Positions 51,031-60,365 of a stretch of 64,000 nucleotides of DNA are shown here, piece after piece. The stretch's first letter is position 1, and the number at the start of each line of letters is the position of its first letter. A model generated the notes under the pieces. That model worked only from the letters and a program-made list of their open reading frames with translations, searched no databases and was not told where the DNA came from. A program made the translations under genes and the position numbers. This DNA is from DASRBN01 sp035294305 (GTDB lineage: Bacteria > Chloroflexota > Ktedonobacteria > Ktedonobacterales > Ktedonobacteraceae): NCBI GenBank assembly GCA_035294305.1, contig DATGLD010000051.1, positions 62,001 through 126,000 of the forward strand, read 5' to 3'.

Positions 51031-52477
51031 TGCTCTATCCAATGGGCTCTCGCGCGGCGCGGTGGAGGAACTTTCGCGCCAGAAGGCGGAGCCAGAATGG
51101 ATGCTACAGAAACGCCTGCAGGCCTGGGACCTCTACGAAAGTATGGAAACGCCGCTTGGCAGGCGCGGTGACCTGGGTACGCTGCGCACGCTCGCGAATT
51201 TCAAGCTCCAGGCGCTCAATCCTTATGTTCCGTCCGATAGCAACGGCCAGTTGCCCGCGCCGATTGAGCAGTCTTTGCAAGAGGCGCTGGTCGATCAACG
51301 CTCCGGCCTGATCGTGCAGCGCAACTCTTCCGTTGTGCGCGCCGAGCTTGACGAAGAACTCAAGAGTCGTGGCGTCATCCTGACCGACCTGGATACCGCC
51401 GTGCGCGAGTATCCCGAACTGGTACAACAATACTTTATGACCGATTGCGTGCCAGTAAGCAGCAACAAATATACCGCTTTGCACGCGGCATTCTGGAGCG
51501 GCGGCATCTTCCTCTACCTGCCAAAGGGGGTCGAGGTCGAAGACCCCATCCTGGCGCAAATCTGGATCGATGCGCCCGCCTCGGCCATCTTCGCGCATAC
51601 TCTCATCATCGCCGATGAGATGAGTAGTGTGCGCTACGTCGAGGAGCAGAGTTCCGCTTTTGATGGCGATCAGCCGTCCTTGCTCAATGGCGTTGCCGAG
51701 GTGTATGTCAAGAACGCGGCGCATGTCGAGTTCAGCAACCTGCAGGACTTCGGCCAGAACGTCTGGACCGTCACGAATAAGAATGCGATGCATGAAAAAG
51801 ATGGCAGCACTACCTGGGTGATAGCCGACCTTGGCAGCAAGGTCATGCTTTCCAACGTCGGCATAGGCATGCTGGGAAGCGGCAGCGCGGGCGAGCTGGT
51901 GGGCGTCTTCTTCACCGACCACGACCAGCGCTATTCGATCAACACGCTCTCCGATCATGCCTCGACTGCCACCAATGCGGAGACACTGGTTAAGGGCGTG
52001 CTTACCGACGAGTCGCGTGTGGAATTCATCGGTATGATCCGCGTACAGCCAAAGGCGCAGCAGACCGCCTCATTCCTCTCGGATCACACGCTGCTGCTGA
52101 GCGACAAGTGCCGGGCGGAATCGATACCGAGCCTGGAAATTGGAGCCAACGAGGTCAGCGCCAGCCACGGCGCTACTACTGGCAAGATTGACGAAGAGCA
52201 GCTCTTCTACCTGATGGTGCGCGGCATTCCACGCGAAGAGGCCGAACGCATCATCGTGCAGGGCTTCTTCGAGCCCGTATTGCAGCGTATCCCGCTGGAA
52301 AACCTGCGCACGCGCCTGCGCCGCAGCATCGTGCGCCGTATGCAAGGCGCCTATGAAACCGAGGCCGACACCTGGGTCGACGCGCAGGAACGCTGGGAGA
52401 TCGAAGGCGTTGACCAATACGCCGTCTCCCTTGATGGCAAGCCCCAGGAGGAAGAAATCCAGCTGGCCGAGTATTAG
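51023..52477 (+). CDS. sufD: SufB/SufD-family scaffold protein, SufD-like
   Basis: A 484-residue beta-helix scaffold subunit. The segments [52 protein letters not shown] and [16 protein letters not shown] match the SufB/SufD family. The VSASHGA form and the [11 protein letters not shown] block are typical of SufD, while the N-terminal [13 protein letters not shown] is closer to SufB. The gene order sufC-D-S-U also fits SufD. No second SufB/D gene is present in the window, so either sufB is elsewhere or this single protein serves both roles. Translation is coupled to sufC by overlap. Confidence 0.85.
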   Translation: MANALSNGLSRGAVEELSRQKAEPEWMLQKRLQAWDLYESMETPLGRRGDLGTLRTLANFKLQALNPYVPSDSNGQLPAPIEQSLQEALVDQRSGLIVQRNSSVVRAELDEELKSRGVILTDLDTAVREYPELVQQYFMTDCVPVSSNKYTALHAAFWSGGIFLYLPKGVEVEDPILAQIWIDAPASAIFAHTLIIADEMSSVRYVEEQSSAFDGDQPSLLNGVAEVYVKNAAHVEFSNLQDFGQNVWTVTNKNAMHEKDGSTTWVIADLGSKVMLSNVGIGMLGSGSAGELVGVFFTDHDQRYSINTLSDHASTATNAETLVKGVLTDESRVEFIGMIRVQPKAQQTASFLSDHTLLLSDKCRAESIPSLEIGANEVSASHGATTGKIDEEQLFYLMVRGIPREEAERIIVQGFFEPVLQRIPLENLRTRLRRSIVRRMQGAYETEADTWVDAQERWEIEGVDQYAVSLDGKPQEEEIQLAEY

Positions 52478-52532
52478 TGAATAGGCCGTTACATATAAAC
52501 CGTGGCGAGGAGGCGTGAGAGCCTACTGGGTA

Positions 52533-52664
52533 CGACCACAGGGGTCTCCGCCTCTCGTCCGTTCCACCGCGCCCTTACTATGATAACGAGCCGCCCAGGA
52601 GGAGTACGTAGTCATAGTAAGGGCGGGGGCGGGGGTAGCGGTGTGGTGGGGACCCTTGTGGTCG
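52533..52664. mobile_element. MITE-like inverted repeat (GTGGTCGCC family)
   Basis: Left outer arm CGACCACAGGGGTC (52533) and right outer arm GACCCTTGTGGTCG (ending 52664), with a perfect inner pair CGCCCTTACTATGA (52570-52583) / TCATAGTAAGGGCG (52612-52625). It is non-coding and splits sufD from sufS by 312 bases. A single matching arm lies in the beta-CASP gene. Confidence 0.7.
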
Positions 52665-52789
52665 CCCGCTTAGAGACTAGCACTCTGGACCCTGGCTTAA
52701 TATTTTGTGGGGACGATAAATCTAACCTCTACCTACTATGATGAAATATAATAGCAAGGACGCCTGATAGACGCCCTGGGAGAACGAAA

Positions 52790-54079
52790 ATGGTAAGTTC
52801 CGACAACACGCTGGCGACGACTATACAAGAGACAACAGGCCAGTATCCCACTGCCCGTTCAGCAGCGGATATTCGCAAAGATTTTCCGATACTTTCACGC
52901 CAGGTACACGGCAAGCCGCTGGTCTATCTCGATAGTACGGCAAGCTCGCAGAAACCCTATAGCGTCATCGAGGCCATGAGCGCCTACTACGAAACCATCA
53001 ACGCCAACGTGCATCGCGGCGTCTATGAGATTAGCGAGGAAGCCACGGCAAAGATGGAGAAGGCGCGCGTCAAGGTTGCCCGCTTCATCAATGCGCGCCA
53101 GAGCAAGCAGATTATCTTCACGCGCAACACGACCGAAAGTATCAACCTGGTCGCCTATAGCTGGGGCAATAGCAATATTTCCGCCGGCGATGTGATCGTC
53201 CTGACCGAAATGGAGCATCATAGCAACCTCGTCCCCTGGCAACTGCTCGCCCAGCGCACAGGCGCGCGCCTGGAATTCATACCCATCACCGATGAGGGAT
53301 TGCTGCGCTTAGATATCTATGAACAACTCTTGCGGCAGCAGCCGAAACTCGTCGCATTCACCCATATGTCCAACGTTCTGGGGACCATTAATCCGGTGCA
53401 ACAGATGGTTGCTCAGGCTCATGCCGCAGGCGCGACCGTGCTGGTTGACGCGGCGCAAAGCGTTCCTCATATGCCCGTCGATGTACAGGCGCTGGATGTG
53501 GATTTCCTGTGCTTCAGTTCTCACAAGATGCTCGGTCCAACCGGCATCGGCGTACTGTATGGCAAGCGCGAGCTACTCGAAGCCATGCCACCTTTTATGG
53601 GCGGCGGCGACATGATTCGCACAGTTGGGCTGCGGCAGTCTACCTGGAATGACCTGCCCTGGAAATTCGAGGCCGGCACACCCTCTATCGCGGAAGCTGT
53701 CGGCCTGGGAGCGGCCATCGATTATCTCAATGAGCTGGGTATGGCGAATGTGCGGCAGCACGAGCAGGAGATTACAGCCTATGCTATGGAACAATTGCAG
53801 GCTGTCGCAGAACTGACCATCTATGGGCCGCATGCCTCGCAGCGCGGCGGCGTCGTATCCTTTACGCTGGGAGATATTCACCCGCACGACCTGGCATCCA
53901 TCCTGGACCAAGAAGTGGGGGTCGCCATTCGCGCAGGCCATCATTGCGCGCAACCGCTTATGGAACGCTTCGGCCTGGCCGCAACTGCGCGCGCCAGTTT
54001 TTACGTGTATACAATACCAGAAGATATCGATGTACTGGTACAGGGGCTGCACAAAGCGTTACAAATATTCAATCTTTAA
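52790..54079 (+). CDS. sufS: Cysteine desulfurase SufS
   Basis: A PLP enzyme of 429 residues that takes sulfur from cysteine as an enzyme-bound persulfide for Fe-S assembly. PLP Lys is in SSHKMLGPTGIG, the catalytic Cys in IRAGHHCAQPLM, and substrate-binding TEMEHHSNLVPW is conserved; the short Cys loop is typical of group II desulfurases. It has a 25-residue N-terminal extension before DIRKDFPIL. GGGAGAACG precedes ATG 52790. A repeat separates it from sufD, so it may have its own promoter. Confidence 0.96.
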   Translation: MVSSDNTLATTIQETTGQYPTARSAADIRKDFPILSRQVHGKPLVYLDSTASSQKPYSVIEAMSAYYETINANVHRGVYEISEEATAKMEKARVKVARFINARQSKQIIFTRNTTESINLVAYSWGNSNISAGDVIVLTEMEHHSNLVPWQLLAQRTGARLEFIPITDEGLLRLDIYEQLLRQQPKLVAFTHMSNVLGTINPVQQMVAQAHAAGATVLVDAAQSVPHMPVDVQALDVDFLCFSSHKMLGPTGIGVLYGKRELLEAMPPFMGGGDMIRTVGLRQSTWNDLPWKFEAGTPSIAEAVGLGAAIDYLNELGMANVRQHEQEITAYAMEQLQAVAELTIYGPHASQRGGVVSFTLGDIHPHDLASILDQEVGVAIRAGHHCAQPLMERFGLAATARASFYVYTIPEDIDVLVQGLHKALQIFNL

Positions 54080-54115
54080 AAAGATGTAGACCGCGGCACA
54101 AAAAGGAATACAGCT

Positions 54116-54523
54116 ATGTCAATGGATTATCGCGAATATATCCTGGATCACTACAGGCACCCGCGTAATTACGGGAAGTTAGAGCATCCAGACGCGCACG
54201 CCGAAGACTCCAACCCGCTCTGCGGCGACCAGCTCGCCATGGACCTCCAGGTTGAGGGAGACCGCGTCACCGCGGTGCGTTTCCAGGGGCGCGGCTGCGC
54301 GATCAGCCAGGCTACGGCATCCATGCTTTCAGAGATGATCGAAGGCAGGACGGTGGAGGAAGTTGTCCGGCTCGGCAAAGATGATGTGCTGGACGCCCTC
54401 GGCATCCCCATCAGCCCGGCTCGCATGAAATGCGCGTTCCTCTCCCTGCGTGTGCTGCACCGCAGCCTGGCACTGGCGGGCCTGGAAAAACCACCCGCCG
54501 ATGACGACGACGACGATGAATAG
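54116..54523 (+). CDS. sufU: Fe-S assembly sulfur acceptor SufU
   Basis: A 135-residue IscU-fold zinc protein that receives sulfur from SufS. The N terminus MDYREYILDHYRHPRNYG is typical. Three Cys are in PLCGDQ, GRGCAIS and RMKCAFL, and the longer loop between helices fits SufU rather than IscU. The C terminus ends in a run of seven acidic residues, an unusual tail. A second ATG lies at 54122. It starts 36 bases after sufS and is followed 15 bases later by the Rieske gene. Confidence 0.94.
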   Translation: MSMDYREYILDHYRHPRNYGKLEHPDAHAEDSNPLCGDQLAMDLQVEGDRVTAVRFQGRGCAISQATASMLSEMIEGRTVEEVVRLGKDDVLDALGIPISPARMKCAFLSLRVLHRSLALAGLEKPPADDDDDDE

Positions 54524-54538
54524 GAATATGTTTCTCAT

Positions 54539-54856
54539 ATGTCAGACTTTGTAAAAGTAGCGGAAGTTGACGATCTTGAAGACGGCGAACTGATGGCCGT
54601 CGAGGTAGACGGCGAGCCAATCTGCCTGGCAAAAGTAGATGGTAACATCTATGCCTTTACCGATAATTGCACCCACATCAGTGGCCCCCTCAACGAAGGC
54701 GAACTCGAGGGCGAAGTACTCACCTGTCCCTGGCACGGTGCCCAGTTCAACGTCCGTACCGGAAAAGTATTGCGCGGCCCCGCGCGCCAGGATATTTTCA
54801 CCTACCCCGTGCGCATCGACGGCCGTTGCATTCTTATCAGCCTGCCAGAAGAGTAA
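54539..54856 (+). CDS. Rieske-type [2Fe-2S] ferredoxin
   Basis: A 105-residue soluble Rieske protein with the ligand motifs CTHISG and CPWHGA, each giving one Cys and one His, and the closing segment TYPVRIDGRC. It resembles ferredoxin subunits of non-haem oxygenases and the small Rieske proteins encoded with suf genes. No oxygenase subunit lies nearby, so a role as electron donor for, or client of, Fe-S assembly is inferred. Located 15 bases after sufU and followed by a gene with its own ribosome site. Confidence 0.92.
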   Translation: MSDFVKVAEVDDLEDGELMAVEVDGEPICLAKVDGNIYAFTDNCTHISGPLNEGELEGEVLTCPWHGAQFNVRTGKVLRGPARQDIFTYPVRIDGRCILISLPEE

Positions 54857-54885
54857 AGCACATCTTCAAAGGAGTTCTATACATC

Positions 54886-55485
54886 ATGGAGGGTAGATCG
54901 CACTTGCTGGTCGGCCTCACGGCAGGAGTGGTACTCGATAGCATCTTCCACCTGACGGGCAGCCCGCTCACCATGGCAGCCAGTGTTCCGTTAGCACTCA
55001 TCGTCAAAAAAGGCGTCTTTTATTTCATGATCGGGATCGGCTCGCTGCTCCCTGATATAGACAATGCTCACAGCACGCTTGGTCACAAACTCGGCTGGGT
55101 CAGCAAGGGCATCCAGCGGGTGGCCGGTCATCGTACCCTCTTTCATAGTCTGCTGGGCCTTGTACTCGGCTCCTTGTTGGCACTGGGGCTCAATTCGGTG
55201 GTAAGTTATTTGTTGGAACAGCGTGGATTTATCATCCCGGCGCAATTTATCAATGGCTCGCACCTGGTGTTTATCGCCGTGCTTTTTGGGTGTATTATGC
55301 ATATAGCCGCCGATGCACTGACCGAAGGTGGCGTACCATTACTCTGGCCCGACCATAAACGGTTCGGGTTCCCGCCAGACCCGCGCTACCGCTTCCGTAC
55401 TGGAACGTGGCCGGAGTTCGTTATCGTCTGGACATTTATGATCCTGGTTGGGATCGGTATATGGCAATCAATCATCACAATCTAA
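54886..55485 (+). CDS. Membrane-bound metal-dependent hydrolase (YdjM/DUF457 type)
   Basis: ATG 54886 (MEGRSHLLVGLTAGVV) has AAAGGAG upstream; the longer frame overlaps the Rieske gene. The 199-residue protein carries the family's conserved SHLLVG, LLPDIDNAHS, HRTLFHSLLG and MHIAADALTEGG segments. These supply His/Asp metal ligands between about four transmembrane helices. Relatives include YdjM of the SOS regulon; the substrate is not known. The TAA stop overlaps the start of the next gene (TAATG). Confidence 0.85.
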   Translation: MEGRSHLLVGLTAGVVLDSIFHLTGSPLTMAASVPLALIVKKGVFYFMIGIGSLLPDIDNAHSTLGHKLGWVSKGIQRVAGHRTLFHSLLGLVLGSLLALGLNSVVSYLLEQRGFIIPAQFINGSHLVFIAVLFGCIMHIAADALTEGGVPLLWPDHKRFGFPPDPRYRFRTGTWPEFVIVWTFMILVGIGIWQSIITI

Positions 55486-57326
55486 TGAAATACATCAAAG
55501 CGCTTACCATGAGACTGGCGCAGGTATGTAATCAACGGCGCATCGCCTGGGGATTGCTCATTATGTTCATGCTCATCTACGCGGTTGATATGAGCCGCCA
55601 GGCCGTGCTGCGCTATGAGACGTTCCAGGCGACCGCTTTTGACCTCGGCAACATGGACCAGGTACTATGGAACACGATTCATGGTCGCCTCTTCCAATTT
55701 ACTAACCAGGCCATCGATTATTACGGGCCGCCCACACGCCTGGCTATCCACTTCGAGCCAATTATTCTACCGCTTTCCTTACTCTATCTCTTTCACGCGG
55801 ACCCGCGTATCTTGCTGGTTTTTCAGACGCTTGTGCTGGTCATAGGTGCCATACCGGTTTTCCTGCTCACCCGCAAGTACCTGCCTGGTTGGCCCCTGCT
55901 GGCGGCGATTATGGCCGGCGCTTACCTGATAACCCCCGGACTGCTCGGGCTCAATATTTTCGATTTTCACCCGGTCGCCCTGGCTACCCCCTTGCTGCTC
56001 TACGCCGTACTCGCGCTCGAATATAAACGCTACACCTGGTTTATCATTTGCTGCATCCTGGCGGCTGCGTGCAAAGAAGATGTGCCATTGGCCGTCGCTG
56101 GATTGGGCATCCTGGTTGTCTGGAAATACAAACTCCCACGCCTGGGCGCTGTACTGATCATTGGAGGCATTCTCTGGAGCTTCATCGCCTTCAAAGTGAT
56201 CATTCCACACTTCTACCCTGGCAACCAGGCCAACAACTTCTGGTATCGTTATGAAGAACTGGGGAGTTCTCCAGGGGCCGCCATTGAAAATATCTTGCTG
56301 CATCCCTGGATTCTCTTCACTACCTTTATCTCGTTGGATCGCATTTACTACATGTTCGGGCTTGTACGCAGCACCGGCTTCCTGGCATTGCTCGCGCCCG
56401 AATGGTTAATACCTGCCCTGCCCAGCCTTGCCGTCAATCTGCTCAGTACCGACCCGCTACTCTATAGTGGGGTTTATCACTATAATGCGGTCATCATCCC
56501 GTTCGTTATGATTGCCTCGCTCCACGGTATACAGCGCTTCATTGCTATCTGGCAAGGATGGCGCGCAAGAGAACAGGCCAGTTCGTTAGAACCGGCAGGA
56601 GAGAGTAACGCCCCTCAGAACGGTCGCGGTAAAGTGCGGATTGATCGAGCACGCCGTCACCTCTATCCCCTACGAAATAGAACAGGAGAATCCTATAGGA
56701 TAGGGACGACTACGAGCGCGATGAATCGGCTTTCTACTGGAGTTGCCCTGGGACGCGCCATTCCCATATACGCTTCTGCCAGAACTTATATCCCTGCTCT
56801 TTCTCAGCGCATTGCATCAACATTGCAGGCTCGCCTCATACAACTCACGCTGCCCCGGTGGCGTCAGACGCAGTGGCAGCGTTTCAGCACGCAGATGCAA
56901 CCTATCGCAACAGCCATTTCCATTGCCCGCCTGCAGTGGGTCCTGGTAACATGGATCATTCTGATGGCGATGCTGAACTACCTCATCATCATGCCCACGC
57001 TCAATTCCTTCTGGCCGGATCACACACCTGGGAACCGCGAGCAACAGATACAACAGCTCCTCGATATGATTCCGCCCGATGCTTCCGTCTCCGCATCAGA
57101 TGACCTCAATCCTCATTTGAGCGAGCGCCAGTTGCTTGCAGTTTTTCCCTCAGTCTGCCTTGACTCAACCTGTACTCATACAGTAGAATATGTCATCGTT
57201 GACCTCAACAGCCTTACCATCGAGAATCGGGCAGCAGCAACCAGCGAACTCAACGCACTTTCTCGACAATTCCGTCTTGTTGCTCGCAAAGCCGGTGTTG
57301 AATTATTCGTTCGCCGTAGCGATTAG
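55485..57326 (+). CDS. DUF2079-family polytopic membrane protein
   Basis: ATG 55485 shares a base with the previous stop (TAATG); ATG 55461 is an alternative. The 613-residue protein has about ten transmembrane helices and the family hallmarks TAFDLGNMDQVLWNTIHGRLF and AIHFEPIILPLSLLY, with PHFYPGNQ later. DUF2079 proteins look like GT-C glycosyltransferases without known donor. The Arg/Ser-rich stretch at residues about 365-470 is a cytoplasmic insert of low complexity. Confidence 0.87.
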   Translation: MKYIKALTMRLAQVCNQRRIAWGLLIMFMLIYAVDMSRQAVLRYETFQATAFDLGNMDQVLWNTIHGRLFQFTNQAIDYYGPPTRLAIHFEPIILPLSLLYLFHADPRILLVFQTLVLVIGAIPVFLLTRKYLPGWPLLAAIMAGAYLITPGLLGLNIFDFHPVALATPLLLYAVLALEYKRYTWFIICCILAAACKEDVPLAVAGLGILVVWKYKLPRLGAVLIIGGILWSFIAFKVIIPHFYPGNQANNFWYRYEELGSSPGAAIENILLHPWILFTTFISLDRIYYMFGLVRSTGFLALLAPEWLIPALPSLAVNLLSTDPLLYSGVYHYNAVIIPFVMIASLHGIQRFIAIWQGWRAREQASSLEPAGESNAPQNGRGKVRIDRARRHLYPLRNRTGESYRIGTTTSAMNRLSTGVALGRAIPIYASARTYIPALSQRIASTLQARLIQLTLPRWRQTQWQRFSTQMQPIATAISIARLQWVLVTWIILMAMLNYLIIMPTLNSFWPDHTPGNREQQIQQLLDMIPPDASVSASDDLNPHLSERQLLAVFPSVCLDSTCTHTVEYVIVDLNSLTIENRAAATSELNALSRQFRLVARKAGVELFVRRSD

Positions 57327-57488
57327 CGCCTAAATCATGTTATAATCGTAACAAGCATACAAAGATGTGCCTGGAACGCGAATTATTCCACCTGGCGGCT
57401 GTGGGGGAGATGTAGGGGCCAGATTTATCGCGCCCGGGGTGGGGTGAATGCCTGATCAATTATGAGTACGATATGGAGGATTGCCTGA

Positions 57489-57998
57489 ATGTCTAACAAT
57501 CCATTTCCAAATGAGCCGGCCGGCTCACAACCTACGGATGTTTTTCCACCCATGGAAGAACTCCAGCCCAGACAATCCCAACAACCTCCTGCTCAAACGC
57601 CTGCGCCAGCCGAAGATGCTGTACATCCGGTAATTCCAGAGGAGGTCGAAGAGGTCGAGGCGCGCCAGGAAGAAGCGCTCACCATTAAATATGCCATCGG
57701 CAAACTCAATGACTACCTCGGCTGGTTCCTCATCGTTTTAGAGACCACACTGGTCATTCGTTTCATCCTCAAACTGATAGGGGCGGTTCCTTACAACCTG
57801 TTCGCCGGCTTTCTCTACGCGCTGACCGATATCCTGCTCTTCCCTTTCATGAATATTGTAGGTTCACCGCAGTTTAGCCAGTATCAGTCTTTTGAGTTTC
57901 CAACTCTCATTGCTATTGGCATCTACTATCTGGTTTTCTGGGCGCTCAGGCGGTTTCTCCGCATCCTGATCTCAAGCCCCGAAGGATCAACCGAGTAA
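57489..57998 (+). CDS. YggT-family membrane protein
   Basis: A 169-residue protein. The N-terminal 70 residues are Pro/Gln/Glu-rich and soluble. Then come three hydrophobic segments: LGWFLIVLETTLVIRFILKLIGA, FAGFLYALTDILLFPFMNI and FPTLIAIGIYYLVFWALRRFL. FxxxLYxxTDxLLxPF is the YggT signature, here as FAGFLYALTDILLFPF. GGAGGA precedes ATG 57489; a TATAAT with extended TGT at 57338-57346 is a likely -10. YggT proteins are linked to cell division or ion balance without proven activity. Confidence 0.82.
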   Translation: MSNNPFPNEPAGSQPTDVFPPMEELQPRQSQQPPAQTPAPAEDAVHPVIPEEVEEVEARQEEALTIKYAIGKLNDYLGWFLIVLETTLVIRFILKLIGAVPYNLFAGFLYALTDILLFPFMNIVGSPQFSQYQSFEFPTLIAIGIYYLVFWALRRFLRILISSPEGSTE

Positions 57999-58067
57999 GG
58001 CAACCCTTGTGGTCGGCCGCCAATTAAAATGGGGGGTACAGCATTAAAACGCGCGTCGCATCCTACA

Positions 58068-58100
58068 GTTCATGCATAGCGGAACTAGCTATGCATGAAC
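58068..58100 (+). promoter_or_regulatory. Hairpin containing the start codon of the DUF2877 gene
   Basis: GTTCATGCATAGC (58068-58080) pairs perfectly with GCTATGCATGAAC (58088-58100) around GGAACTA. The ATG start at 58091 lies in the right arm, so the structure could block translation initiation. Confidence 0.6.
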
Positions 58101-58921
58101 CTTTACACGGCATCGTTCACAGTGTCTTCAATGCTGCTGCTAATATTGCCTTTCCCTATCCCGATGCCACCACAAGGGCCTCTACCCCACCGCTGCTCGA
58201 CTCTCACCCCTACAATGATAGCGGAGCTTCTTACGCCCTGATCCTTTCACTCAACGCTGTTTCGACGCCGCGCATGCCAAATGGCATCCAGCTTTCATCA
58301 CCCGCGGGCAGTTTTCCCTTTTCCGCCTTACGTCCCGGCATGCCCGTCATCTTCGGCGCCTATCGCCTGCATATCGAAGCTATCGACTGCTCCCTCGACC
58401 TCTCCCAATCCCCTCATTGGAATCCTCATATTCAAAGACCTGCGCAGCTGGATATGGTAGTGATGCAAAGGAATTATTACCGGTTACAAGCTCTCCTGGG
58501 CGAATGGGAGCATGGGCATAGAGACAATAAGGTGAGTGTAGGTCAGGCGCCAGATATTCTTACCCTGGCACGTGAAATTTGTGGCCGCGGCCCCGGCCTT
58601 ACCCCTGGCGGTGATGATATCCTCGCCGGTTGGATGGCTGCCGGGTGGTTGCTCTATGGGCCAGAACCAGGTTTCGTCGAAACCTGCCAGCGCATCGTTG
58701 CGATCTCCAGGCGTCAGACTCACCTGCTCAGTCAATGCTGGCTCTCCTACGCCGCCGGAGGAAATGTTGCCGAACCAATTGCTGCGCTGCTCGATGCCAT
58801 GACCCGCAGCGGTGATGCCCAACTGGAGCGCGCTCTCATAACTGTGCTTGCTATGGGAGCCACTTCGGGATATGATGTATGTCAGGGGGTTCTTCTCACT
58901 TCCTCTATCCGGATAGAATAG
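58091..58921 (+). CDS. DUF2877 / AllH-type protein
   Basis: A 276-residue protein. The C-terminal half carries the family hallmark GRGPGLTPGGDDILAGW and a conserved helical tail (LLDAMTRSGDAQLERAL ... MGATSGYDVCQGVL). In some bacteria AllH-type proteins are a subunit of oxamate carbamoyltransferase in allantoin use, but the allF/allG partners are not nearby, so its role here is open. The start codon lies in a perfect hairpin with no clear ribosome site except GGA in the loop. It is not part of an obvious operon. Confidence 0.78.
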   Translation: MHEPLHGIVHSVFNAAANIAFPYPDATTRASTPPLLDSHPYNDSGASYALILSLNAVSTPRMPNGIQLSSPAGSFPFSALRPGMPVIFGAYRLHIEAIDCSLDLSQSPHWNPHIQRPAQLDMVVMQRNYYRLQALLGEWEHGHRDNKVSVGQAPDILTLAREICGRGPGLTPGGDDILAGWMAAGWLLYGPEPGFVETCQRIVAISRRQTHLLSQCWLSYAAGGNVAEPIAALLDAMTRSGDAQLERALITVLAMGATSGYDVCQGVLLTSSIRIE

Positions 58922-59047
58922 GGGATATGTGTTTGTGGTGTGGGACGTTTACCCGGCAATTCGTTCAAGTCCATGATCGCACTGACTTGGGGACCGGCAA
59001 AAGGGTGAGGCCTGACTTCACCATAGCGTAAGGATGTGTTAACATTT

Positions 59048-60361
59048 ATGAAAACTGTGACTCAACCAGCAAGTCGCCAGATCGCCTTCTTGCTCATCGC
59101 GCTGAGTAGAACCATCATCACTATCGCCTTCTGGATTGCCACCAGGATATCCTTTCGCATCCAGGTTCGCGGCCAGCAGCACGATAAGCGTCTCCCCAGC
59201 ACATACTTTGGCATGGCTCATAGGCGCGACCTGGATCCCATTATCCTCATTCCCAGTATAACCTTCCTTCGTGGCTGGTCTGCATTGAGCGACAACCTGC
59301 ATTTCGCCTTGCGCGGTGACGCCTTCTCGCCTGGTTTCCTCGCCAGGATCGTCATGGAACCGCGTCTCATCGCGCGTTTTTTGCGCCCAATCAATGCTGG
59401 CACGGTTCTACCCTGGCTCGGCGCGCAACCTCTGGACAGCCTCTTTCGTCCAACCGAAGAATGGATTCGCGAATTGCTCCATGTAAGCGGCGATGCCCTC
59501 GCGGGCGAACTCCTTGCCCCTATGATTATCTATGAACTGGCCCACGCCACCGGAGAATCCTACCAGCAGATTGCCGGTACTCGCCTTTCGCATCTTTTAG
59601 CCTGGCGTTATCAGGCCCCGTTGCAGCACTTCTACAGCTCCGAAATCATCCTTGGGCCGGCACGCCGGAAAATAGATCAGCGCCTGATTACGCGCATGAA
59701 ACAACAAATAATTGACCTGGGAGCCTGGCTACAGTCAGGCGGGACCATACTCGGTTCACCCGAAGGACAGCTTTCACCAGACGGCAAACTGTGGCCTATC
59801 AATTCCGCTTTGCATCGTATCTTGCGTTACGCGCCTGCCGGCACGACGATTCTTCCCTGGTACCCAACCTATGACTACATGACCACCCGGCGCCGCATCT
59901 CCGTCTTTATCGAAATAGGCGCGGCTATCGAAAATGCCCCCACATTATCAAAAGAGAACCTCGAACAGCAACTACACCGTTCCTGGATACAGGCGGCGCG
60001 TTTCACCTGTAGCCTGCTCGCTTCCGGCTTTGTGATGGAGGCATCGCAGACCGGGCGCTCGTTTACACTCGATGAATTTACCCTGGCTATACACCGCCAG
60101 GCTCTCTCGCTCGCTGAAACAGGCCGCCACGTTGACCAGCATTTGCTGCACCCAGGCCAGGCTCGCAAACTGGCTGCCGGCTTCCTCGCCTATGCCCGCC
60201 GTCATCACCTCGTTTGCCGTACCGGCCCAAATACGTGGACACCCTCTCCCACGCATCACAATATCAAGGTACGCCCTATGGAGGTCATCTACGACATCGC
60301 CCCCTTGCTCTACTGCTGGAACGAGCTACAAGCATTGCTCGGCGAGCAGGGCAGCAGCTAA
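59048..60361 (+). CDS. Acyltransferase (PlsB/PlsC-like)
   Basis: ATG 59048 (MKTVTQPAS) is chosen; GTG 59036 is too close to the AAGGA site. The 437-residue protein has an N-terminal hydrophobic helix, then the acyltransferase motif GMAHRRDLDPI (HxxxxD) and a later block GSPEGQLSPDGKLWPIN, the EGxxS-like phosphate-binding motif. This suggests transfer of an acyl chain to a glycerophosphate-like acceptor at the membrane. The long C-terminal half is helical and not found in simple PlsC enzymes. The exact acceptor is unknown. Confidence 0.7.
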   Translation: MKTVTQPASRQIAFLLIALSRTIITIAFWIATRISFRIQVRGQQHDKRLPSTYFGMAHRRDLDPIILIPSITFLRGWSALSDNLHFALRGDAFSPGFLARIVMEPRLIARFLRPINAGTVLPWLGAQPLDSLFRPTEEWIRELLHVSGDALAGELLAPMIIYELAHATGESYQQIAGTRLSHLLAWRYQAPLQHFYSSEIILGPARRKIDQRLITRMKQQIIDLGAWLQSGGTILGSPEGQLSPDGKLWPINSALHRILRYAPAGTTILPWYPTYDYMTTRRRISVFIEIGAAIENAPTLSKENLEQQLHRSWIQAARFTCSLLASGFVMEASQTGRSFTLDEFTLAIHRQALSLAETGRHVDQHLLHPGQARKLAAGFLAYARRHHLVCRTGPNTWTPSPTHHNIKVRPMEVIYDIAPLLYCWNELQALLGEQGSS

Positions 60362-60365
60362 GCTC

